From: Alphaproteobacteria bacterium | GTDB taxonomy: Bacteria > Pseudomonadota > Alphaproteobacteria > Sphingomonadales > Sphingomonadaceae | Length of the DNA stretch: 5,674 nucleotides | Assembly: GCA_028869975.1 (NCBI GenBank) | Contig: JAGWQR010000162.1 | Span: 1-5,674, forward strand | Reading direction: 5' to 3' | In this document: in pieces, positions 1-4,829 of the stretch | How the letters are laid out: every line of letters starts with the position of its first letter | How positions within the stretch are numbered: position 1 is the first letter of the stretch | Translations under genes and position numbers: made by a program | The notes under the pieces: generated by a model | What the model was told of the DNA's origin: nothing | The model's database searches: none | What the model saw: only the letters and a program-made list of their open reading frames with translations

Positions 1-920
1 AGCGCGGGCGGCAGCTCAACCGCGCGCTTGGCGACCATCGGCACGATGATATAGCCATCGATGACATGGATCGCGATCCAGACGCCAATTGCGGCAAAGC
101 CGGTGTGCAGCCCGCCCGAAAAGCCGACGAGCACCATTGTCACGCCTGAAACAATCGCGCCGATATTGGGCAGAAACGCCAGAATGCCGGTAATTGCGCC
201 GAGCAGCGCCGCCATCGGCACCCCGGAGATGCCGAGCAGCAGCCATGAGCCACACCCCTCGATCAGCATCCCCAGCAAGCGCCCGGCCATGAGCCGCCGC
301 AGCGTATGGCCCATCGCCAGCATCGTGATATGGAAACTGGCGCGATATGCGGAAGGCAGCAGCCAGCTTAAGCCCCGCTCATACAGACGCGGCTCGGCGG
401 CAAGAAACAGCCCGAGCACCGTAATCAGAAAGAGCTGCGTCACCACACTCACCGCACTGCCGACAGCGCTGGTCAGCCGCCCCGCCGAATCGAGCAGTTG
501 CCGCCCCAGTTCGGCGGTCTGCCCCGGATTGATCCTCATCCCGTGATGTCGGGCAAACTGCATCCCCGCCCGCGTCTGCGCCACGATCACATCGCGCAGC
601 GTTGCTGCCTGATCGGCCAGTTGTGTCGTCGCCAGCCAGACAAAGCCTGCGAGCAGCACTACAACAATCCCGATTGTCATCAGCAGCCGCCAGCCGCGCG
701 CGATGGGCAGCACCCGCCCGATCAGCCGCGTGCCGCCATCAAGCATCGATGCCAGCACAATGGCCGCGCCTATCAGCAGCAGCGGTTGCGCCAGCCACCA
801 GACCAGCAGCGCCGCAGATACCATCGCAATCCACACGCCCGCGCGCTTGATCTCGTCGCGTACCAGTGGATCGCGGAACTCGCCCGGCCCAGGTTCGTCG
901 TCAGTTGAAGGCGTGCTCAA
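1..920 (-). CDS. AI-2E/PerM-family transporter (3' end beyond window)
   Basis: Partial gene; 306 codons are visible and the C-terminus lies past the left edge. It encodes an inner-membrane protein of the AI-2E transporter family (formerly UPF0118, which includes PerM and TqsA). Members have been linked to export of small molecules or ions, but the substrate here cannot be told. Visible hydrophobic segments lie near residues 28-60 (a pair), 80-98, 155-175, 208-232, 236-265 and 272-292, with a soluble amphipathic stretch at about 100-150. The family signature is clear: LLGAITGILAFLPNIGAIVSG at about 239-259, then IDGYIIVPMVAKRAVELPP (287-305). The family usually runs to about 350 residues, so some 40-60 are missing. 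I chose the TTG start at 920 because TTGA overlaps the lepB stop and gives an acidic cytoplasmic N-terminus before the first membrane segment. The first in-frame ATG (824) would cut into that segment. No Shine-Dalgarno is evident, which fits coupling to lepB. Family call is firm; the start is moderately sure. Confidence 0.88.
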   Translation of the reverse strand, partial: MSTPSTDDEPGPGEFRDPLVRDEIKRAGVWIAMVSAALLVWWLAQPLLLIGAAIVLASMLDGGTRLIGRVLPIARGWRLLMTIGIVVVLLAGFVWLATTQLADQAATLRDVIVAQTRAGMQFARHHGMRINPGQTAELGRQLLDSAGRLTSAVGSAVSVVTQLFLITVLGLFLAAEPRLYERGLSWLLPSAYRASFHITMLAMGHTLRRLMAGRLLGMLIEGCGSWLLLGISGVPMAALLGAITGILAFLPNIGAIVSGVTMVLVGFSGGLHTGFAAIGVWIAIHVIDGYIIVPMVAKRAVELPPA

Positions 921-1873
921 TTTGGTGTCCGGGCGGGGCGCAGACTGGTGCCCGCCCGCCCAGAGCGCAGGGCGCCAATCCAGCTCAGCGGGTTATACCA
1001 GCGCTGCGAGCCATTCAGCGAATAGGTGATGAACTCGGCGCGCCCGCCGAGTTGCTCCCAGCCGATCGGGCCACCCAGCCCTTCTTCGAATTCAGGCACG
1101 CGGCTGTCGGCAGAGCGGTCGCGATTGTCGCCCATCACAAAAACCTGGTTGGGCCCCACCGTAACCGGCGGATAATTATCGACACTCGGCCGGTCGTTGA
1201 ACTGGATGATGTTGTAATAGCGGCCATTGGGCAGCGTCTCGCGCACAATCGGCAGGCGGCAATACATCTTGCCATCCTTGCCCTGGGTCAGCGCGCCCGG
1301 ATAATTATTATAGTCACCAAGGCACTTGGTATTCTCGTCAACCGGCAATAGCAGATCGGGCTGCGGATCGTGCCGCACCGGCACGCCGTTGATGATGGGG
1401 ATGCCGTTGCGTAGCTCGATCCGGTCCCCCGGCAGGCCGATCAGCCGCTTGATATAATCGACATTGCGGCCCGGCGGGCTGAGCACCACCACGTCGCCGC
1501 GCTCGGGTAGATGGCCGAACAGCCGCCCGTCCATATGCGGCAACTGGACAAACCAGCTATTGTCGGCAGCATCTTCCGGCGAAAGGAACGGTGTTTTAAG
1601 AATGTTGATTGGATTCGGAATCGTCGGGGACACGAACGACCAGCCATAGGGGAATTTCGTCACTACGATCTGATCACCGACTTCCAGCCCTGGGAGCATC
1701 GATTCGGAGGGGATATAAAAAGGCTTGGCGATGAAGCTGTGGAACGCGAGCACCGCGAGCAGCAGCAGGACAATGCTTTTCAGCTCGGATTGCCAGGTGG
1801 TTGGCTGCGCCGCTTTCTTGGCCTTTTTGGGGGCCTTGTCATCGAGGGGCGCGGATTCGGTCATGCTCGTCAT
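917..1873 (-). CDS. lepB: Signal peptidase I (leader peptidase)
   Basis: 318 aa. It cleaves signal peptides from exported proteins at the periplasmic face of the inner membrane, by a Ser/Lys dyad (family S26). Seen: a basic, Lys-rich cytoplasmic N-terminus (about 13-21), one membrane segment (about 32-49), and box B IPSESMLPGL with nucleophile Ser58. Box D YIKRLIGLPGD carries the general base Lys142, and box E MGDNRDRSADSR is at 247-258. All catalytic motifs are intact. Ser58 to Lys142 is 84 residues, against 55 in E. coli LepB (S90/K145), so there is an extra segment around 82-118. The periplasmic domain holds only two cysteines, C184 and C205, a possible disulphide. The start at 1873 has a weak AGAAAG upstream; a second ATG three codons in (1864) is possible. 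The first 35 bp overlap acpS out of frame, and the stop overlaps the next gene's TTG start. It could process CoxB, encoded nearby, though that link is only inference. Confidence 0.96.
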   Translation of the reverse strand: MTSMTESAPLDDKAPKKAKKAAQPTTWQSELKSIVLLLLAVLAFHSFIAKPFYIPSESMLPGLEVGDQIVVTKFPYGWSFVSPTIPNPINILKTPFLSPEDAADNSWFVQLPHMDGRLFGHLPERGDVVVLSPPGRNVDYIKRLIGLPGDRIELRNGIPIINGVPVRHDPQPDLLLPVDENTKCLGDYNNYPGALTQGKDGKMYCRLPIVRETLPNGRYYNIIQFNDRPSVDNYPPVTVGPNQVFVMGDNRDRSADSRVPEFEEGLGGPIGWEQLGGRAEFITYSLNGSQRWYNPLSWIGALRSGRAGTSLRPARTPN

Positions 1874-2285
1874 AAGGGCTTTCTGATAATGGGCGGGCTT
1901 CGAGGATGATGAACGCCTGCGCCCATGGAAAATCGTCGGTTAAGGTCAGATGAACGATAATGCTGTGCCCCGGCGGCGTCATCGCGTCAAGTCTGGCGCG
2001 CGCGCCGCCGGTGAGGGCAAGGGTGGGCGCGCCTGAGGGCGCATTGACCACGCCAATATCGCGCATGAACACGCCTGCCTTGAACCCGGTGCCGACCGCT
2101 TTCGAGAAGGCTTCCTTGGCGGCGAAGCGCTTGGCATAGGTTGCGGCGCGGGTGAACGGCCGGCTGGCGGCCTTGGCCTGTTCGACGGGGGTGAACACAC
2201 GCTGTTCGAACCGCGCGCCAAAGCGATCGAGCGAGGCCTGTATCCGCTCGATATTGCACAGATCGGAACCAAAACCGATAATCAC
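1839..2285 (-). CDS. acpS: Holo-[acyl-carrier-protein] synthase
   Basis: 148 aa. It transfers 4'-phosphopantetheine from CoA to a serine of apo-ACP, activating ACP for fatty acid synthesis in the cytoplasm. Seen: the N-terminal IIGFGSDLCNIERI with metal ligand Asp8, and KRFAAKEAFSKA (52-63) with metal ligand Glu58, matching D9/E58 of the E. coli enzyme. VHLTLTDD then WAQAFIILE closes the fold at about 111-129. Family members are usually 120-135 aa; the polar tail from about 131 (RPLSESPYDEHD...) is extra and lies mostly in the overlap with lepB. The start is GTG at 2285, chosen because it places the canonical MIIGFGSDL at the N-terminus. It forms a GTGA overlap with the pdxJ stop. No convincing Shine-Dalgarno precedes it, so translation probably depends on coupling to pdxJ. 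Confidence 0.95.
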   Translation of the reverse strand: MIIGFGSDLCNIERIQASLDRFGARFEQRVFTPVEQAKAASRPFTRAATYAKRFAAKEAFSKAVGTGFKAGVFMRDIGVVNAPSGAPTLALTGGARARLDAMTPPGHSIIVHLTLTDDFPWAQAFIILEARPLSESPYDEHDRIRAPR

Positions 2286-3028
2286 CGCGCCGCCGCCATA
2301 CGCGCCTTCATCTCGCGCACGCTGTCTGCCAGCCCCGTGAAGATCGCCTCGCCAATAAGAAAGTGCCCGATATTGAGTTCGGCAAGCTGCGGGATGGCGG
2401 CGATGGGTGCAACATTATCATATGTTAGGCCATGCCCCGCGTGCGGCTCGATGCCGTTCTTGGTGGCGAGCGCCGCCGAATCGGCAATACGTTTGAGTTC
2501 TTCCGCGCGCGCCGCGCCGCTCAGATGCGCATAACGCCCGGTATGGAATTCAACCACCGGCGCTTTCAGCCGCACTGCCGCGTCCAACTGGCGCAGATCA
2601 GGCTCGATAAACAGGCTCACCCGGATGCCCGCATCGTAGAGCTGCGCAATAATGGGCACGAGAGCCGCCGCCTGCCCCGCCGCATCCAGCCCGCCCTCGG
2701 TGGTGCGCTCCTCGCGCTTTTCAGGCACGAGGCACACGGCATGGGGCCTGTGATGCAGCGCAATCGCGAGCATTTCATCGGTTGCCGCCATTTCCAGATT
2801 GAGCGGCACGGTCAGTTCAGCCATCAACCGGCTGATGTCCTCGTCGCGGATATGCCGCCGGTCTTCACGCAGATGTGCTGTAATCCCATCCGCCCCTGCC
2901 GTTACCGCCAGCAGCGCCGCCGCAACCGGATCGGGATGATCGCCACCCGCCGCCGCTGTCCAGCGTGCGTTGCGGATGGTTGCGACATGATCGATATTGA
3001 CCCCAAGGCGCATAAGCGCAGACATCAT
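2282..3028 (-). CDS. pdxJ: Pyridoxine 5'-phosphate synthase
   Basis: 248 aa, close to the usual 240-250. It condenses 1-deoxyxylulose 5-phosphate with 3-amino-2-oxopropyl phosphate to form pyridoxine 5'-phosphate, the ring-closing step of the DXP-dependent vitamin B6 route. It is a cytoplasmic TIM-barrel enzyme. Seen in order: LGVNIDHVATIRNAR (8-22), ITAHLREDRRHI (49-60) with active-site His52, NLEMA (77-81) with Glu79, AVCLVPEKREERTTEGGLD (97-115), SLFIEPD (138-144), PVVEFHTGRYA (157-167), HAGHGLTYDNV (196-206) with His199, and IGHFLIGEAIFTGL (220-233). These match the catalytic His45/Glu72/His193 of E. coli PdxJ. The start ATG at 3028 overlaps the pyrE stop as ATGA; a second ATG follows at once and a third precedes RLGVN, so the exact N-terminus could be a few residues shorter. 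Only a weak GGGCGG precedes it. Its usual partner pdxA is not in the window. Confidence 0.97.
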   Translation of the reverse strand: MMSALMRLGVNIDHVATIRNARWTAAAGGDHPDPVAAALLAVTAGADGITAHLREDRRHIRDEDISRLMAELTVPLNLEMAATDEMLAIALHHRPHAVCLVPEKREERTTEGGLDAAGQAAALVPIIAQLYDAGIRVSLFIEPDLRQLDAAVRLKAPVVEFHTGRYAHLSGAARAEELKRIADSAALATKNGIEPHAGHGLTYDNVAPIAAIPQLAELNIGHFLIGEAIFTGLADSVREMKARMAAAR

Positions 3029-3606
3029 ACCGCCCGACTGCCGGGCTTTACAGCAGGAATCGCGGCCAGCTCCGGCGGCAGCGCATCGGCTTCATAGGCT
3101 GCCACCTCGAGCTTGAGCAGCGCATGGAAGGGAACACCCAGATCAACCGGCTCAGCGGAACGATCAACAATCGCCCCTGCCGCCACAACTTTGCCGCCCG
3201 CCGCCTTGATCGCCGCAATCGCCTCACGCGACGACAGGCCGGTGGTGACGACATCTTCCATCATCATCACTTTTGCACCTGATTTAATCTCGAACCCGCG
3301 CCGCAACTCGAAGGTGCCCGTTGGGCGTTCCAGAAACAGCGCGTTGACACCGAGCGCACGGCCTATCTCGTGCCCGGCAATAATCCCCCCCATCGCGGGT
3401 GACACGACAATTTCTATTTCGGCCCTTAGATCACGTGGCATTTTGGCGACCAGCGCCGAGGCGAGTCGCGCGGCAACCAAAGGGTTTGCCAGCACGCGCG
3501 CGCATTGCAGATAAAGCGGGGAATGCAAGCCCGAAGACAGAATGAAATGCCCTTCCCGCATGGCATCCGCTGCTCTGAATTCTGCAAAAATAGCTTCTTC
3601 GTTCAT
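3025..3606 (-). CDS. pyrE: Orotate phosphoribosyltransferase
   Basis: 193 aa. It converts orotate and PRPP to orotidine 5'-monophosphate in de novo pyrimidine synthesis, in the cytoplasm. Seen: SSGLHSPLYLQC (24-35), a substrate-side loop; VVSPAMGGIIAGHEIGRALG (67-86); ERPTGTFELRRGFEI (93-107); and the PRPP-binding signature VMMMEDVVTTGLSS (113-126). The length fits the shorter PyrE type, as opposed to the roughly 213-aa E. coli type. The reading frame stays open upstream to 3711, but I chose ATG 3606 because AAGGGA lies 5 nt upstream and MNEEAIFAEFRAADA is a typical PyrE beginning. The 35 extra upstream residues are AT-rich promoter sequence. It is the first gene of the leftward operon, and its stop overlaps the pdxJ start. 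The PRPP loop has TTGLS where TTGGS is common; this is probably lineage variation. Confidence 0.96.
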   Translation of the reverse strand: MNEEAIFAEFRAADAMREGHFILSSGLHSPLYLQCARVLANPLVAARLASALVAKMPRDLRAEIEIVVSPAMGGIIAGHEIGRALGVNALFLERPTGTFELRRGFEIKSGAKVMMMEDVVTTGLSSREAIAAIKAAGGKVVAAGAIVDRSAEPVDLGVPFHALLKLEVAAYEADALPPELAAIPAVKPGSRAV

Positions 3607-3611
3607 AAGTT

Positions 3612-3617
3612 TCCCTT
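3612..3617 (-). promoter_or_regulatory. Ribosome-binding site of pyrE
   Basis: AAGGGA on the minus strand, 5 nt before ATG 3606. It is the only strong Shine-Dalgarno in the leftward operon and decides the pyrE start against the longer open frame. Confidence 0.7.
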
Positions 3618-3629
3618 GTTTTGTGGGCA

Positions 3630-3658
3630 GAAATAGGATGACGTTAAAGGCCGCGCAA
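3630..3658 (-). promoter_or_regulatory. Possible promoter of the pyrE operon (weak)
   Basis: On the minus strand TTGCGC (3658-3653), 17 bp, then TATTTC (3635-3630) gives a poor match upstream of pyrE. An alternative is the better -10-like TATTAT at 3688-3683, which lacks a good -35 at the proper distance. A promoter must exist here since pyrE heads the operon, but the exact site is uncertain. Confidence 0.22.
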
Positions 3659-3664
3659 GCATCA

Positions 3665-3692
3665 TTGACATATTCATAAAAAATAATATGTT
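3665..3692 (+). promoter_or_regulatory. Putative sigma-70-type promoter of the cox operon
   Basis: A perfect -35 hexamer TTGACA (3665-3670) and, after 16 bp, TATGTT (3687-3692), which matches 4 of 6 in the -10 consensus. A start near 3699 would leave a leader of about 90 nt before coxB. A weaker second candidate follows: TTGAGT (3699-3704), 17 bp, TATAGC (3722-3727). Read by eye; no transcription data. Confidence 0.5.
3668..3691. repeat. Inverted repeat ACATATT-N10-AATATGT, possible operator
   Basis: Two perfect 7-bp arms (3668-3674 and 3685-3691) are separated by a 10-bp A-rich spacer. The repeat overlaps the end of the cox -35 hexamer, the promoter spacer and most of the candidate -10, so a bound protein would affect transcription. 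The arms do not match a regulator site I can name. AT-rich sequence makes chance palindromes more likely, so the call is tentative. Confidence 0.4.
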
Positions 3693-3773
3693 CAGTGCTT
3701 GAGTGCAGCACGTTTCTTTTCTATAGCTCCGCCGAACTGGCTGTCGCAACCATGCGCGCATGGCGACACGGGT

Positions 3774-3786
3774 GGAGGAACAAGGA
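3774..3786 (+). promoter_or_regulatory. Ribosome-binding site of coxB
   Basis: GGAGGAA (3774-3780) and AAGGA (3782-3786) lie 10 and 4 nt before ATG 3791. They support that start over the in-frame ATG at 3752 and GTG at 3695, which lack a Shine-Dalgarno and would place charged residues ahead of the signal peptide. Confidence 0.7.
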
Positions 3787-3790
3787 CGTT

Positions 3791-4816
3791 ATGAAGCGGG
3801 TAGTTAAACAGATTTCAGCATTGGCGCTGACTTTTACGGCGCTTGTTTTTGCGCCGGCGCTCGTTGCAGCGAAGGCACCTGATGCGGCCCCTGCGGTTGC
3901 GGCTACGGTCCCTGCAGCAGCCCCGGCGGATATGACTCCGCCCGCTGATCCCGCCAATCTGACCCCGACACCGGGTGTCGGCCAGCCGACCTCCGATTTC
4001 TGGGGCAGCATTCAGCTCCAGCCACAGGTGACGACAAACGGCAAGTTCGCAGCATGGATGGAGAGCAGCTTTCTGATGCCGCTTATTACGGTCATTTCGC
4101 TGTTCGTGCTCTTTTTGCTGCTCTGGGTAATGGCGCGCTATAACCGCCGGGCGAATCCAACACCCGCCAAGACCTCGCACAACACATTGATTGAAATCAT
4201 CTGGACGGCTGTGCCTGCCATCGTGCTGATGGGGGTTTTCCTGCCCTCGTTCAAGCTGCTGCGAGATCAGTATGCCGCCTCTTACGGGGATGGGGTTGTT
4301 CTCAAAGCGACCGGGCATCAATGGTATTGGACGTATAAATACCCTGACAATGGCGACTTTGAAATTACCTCGAAAATCCTGCCCGATGCCGATGCCGCGC
4401 AGCGCGGTGATCCGCGCAATCTGGGCGTGGACAACCGCATTCTTGTGCCGGTGAACACGCCGATCAAGCTGCTGACCACCTCTGACGATGTTATTCACAG
4501 TTGGGCGGTGCCCGCGCTGTGGACAAAGATGGACGCGGTGCCCGGCAAGATCAACGAGGCCGGGTTCACGATCAACCGCATAGGAGTCTATTATGGCCAG
4601 TGTTCGGAGCTGTGCGGCGCGCTGCACGGTTTCATGCCGATTGCGATTGAGGCGGTCTCCAAGGAACGGTTCAATCAGTGGATTGCCGCACATGGCGGCC
4701 ATGCCAAGGGCGTTAACCTCGCACCGGCGGCGGATGCTGCGGGCAACAGCGCTGCCCCTTCCATCGACGCCAATGCCGCTGCGCCCGCCGCCACAACCAA
4801 TATAGCTTCGAAGTAA
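3791..4816 (+). CDS. coxB: Cytochrome c oxidase subunit II (CuA subunit)
   Basis: 341 aa; also named ctaC. It takes electrons from cytochrome c through a binuclear CuA centre and passes them to heme a in subunit I; the CuA domain sits in the periplasm. Seen: an N-terminal signal peptide (MKRVVKQ, hydrophobic core, APALVAA ending near 27), an Ala/Pro-rich linker (about 28-66), and membrane segments at about 95-116 and 134-155. The aromatic electron-entry motif GHQWYWTYKYPD is at 175-186. The CuA ligands are complete: His236 (in VIHSW), Cys271, Glu273, Cys275, His279 and Met282 within CSELCGALHGFM. No lipobox cysteine is present. A low-complexity Ala-rich tail (about 302-341) follows the cupredoxin domain. 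It is the first gene of the oxidase operon, 13 bp before ctaD, and diverges from pyrE. The intact CuA site marks it as a true cytochrome c oxidase and not a quinol oxidase. Confidence 0.97.
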   Translation: MKRVVKQISALALTFTALVFAPALVAAKAPDAAPAVAATVPAAAPADMTPPADPANLTPTPGVGQPTSDFWGSIQLQPQVTTNGKFAAWMESSFLMPLITVISLFVLFLLLWVMARYNRRANPTPAKTSHNTLIEIIWTAVPAIVLMGVFLPSFKLLRDQYAASYGDGVVLKATGHQWYWTYKYPDNGDFEITSKILPDADAAQRGDPRNLGVDNRILVPVNTPIKLLTTSDDVIHSWAVPALWTKMDAVPGKINEAGFTINRIGVYYGQCSELCGALHGFMPIAIEAVSKERFNQWIAAHGGHAKGVNLAPAADAAGNSAAPSIDANAAAPAATTNIASK

Positions 4817-4819
4817 GGA
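4815..4819 (+). promoter_or_regulatory. Ribosome-binding site of ctaD
   Basis: AAGGA begins inside the coxB TAA stop and lies 10 nt before ATG 4830, so termination of coxB and initiation of ctaD are close enough for coupling. Confidence 0.6.
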
Positions 4820-4829
4820 CAGACACGAC

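Larger units (their letters stand above)
3607..3790. other. Divergent intergenic region between pyrE and coxB
   Basis: 184 bp of non-coding DNA between two outward-reading operons, and the only intergenic stretch of any size in the window. Its core (about 3661-3695) is strikingly AT-rich against the GC-rich surroundings. It must contain promoters for both directions unless the cox operon has a more distant one. No RNA gene or terminator is apparent. A 5-bp stem GTGCT/AGCAC (3695-3699 with 3707-3711) followed by a T-rich run is too weak to call a terminator. Confidence 0.8.

Noticed and set aside
822..824. ATG start for the permease at 824
   Set aside because: It would remove the first turns of the first membrane segment; the TTG at 920 overlapping the lepB stop fits the operon pattern better.
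61..1351. Several plus-strand open frames opposite the permease and lepB
   Set aside because: Low-complexity Arg/Pro/Gln-rich translations with no motifs; the minus-strand genes carry clear conserved signatures.
3665..3680. FNR-type site near TTGACATATTCATAA
   Set aside because: The second half does not match the ATCAA arm of the TTGAT-N4-ATCAA consensus.
3607..3711. Extension of PyrE by 35 residues to a start at 3711
   Set aside because: The added part lies in AT-rich promoter DNA, shows no PyrE similarity, and a strong Shine-Dalgarno sits before ATG 3606.
3695..3720. Stem GTGCT/AGCAC followed by a T-rich stretch as a terminator
   Set aside because: Only 5 bp with a 7-nt loop and an interrupted T run, and no gene ends upstream of it on either strand.
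3760..3807. 15-codon upstream open frame (MATRVEEQGRYEAGS) overlapping the coxB start
   Set aside because: No Shine-Dalgarno before its ATG and the coxB ribosome-binding site lies inside it; a regulatory uORF is possible but nothing beyond chance supports it.
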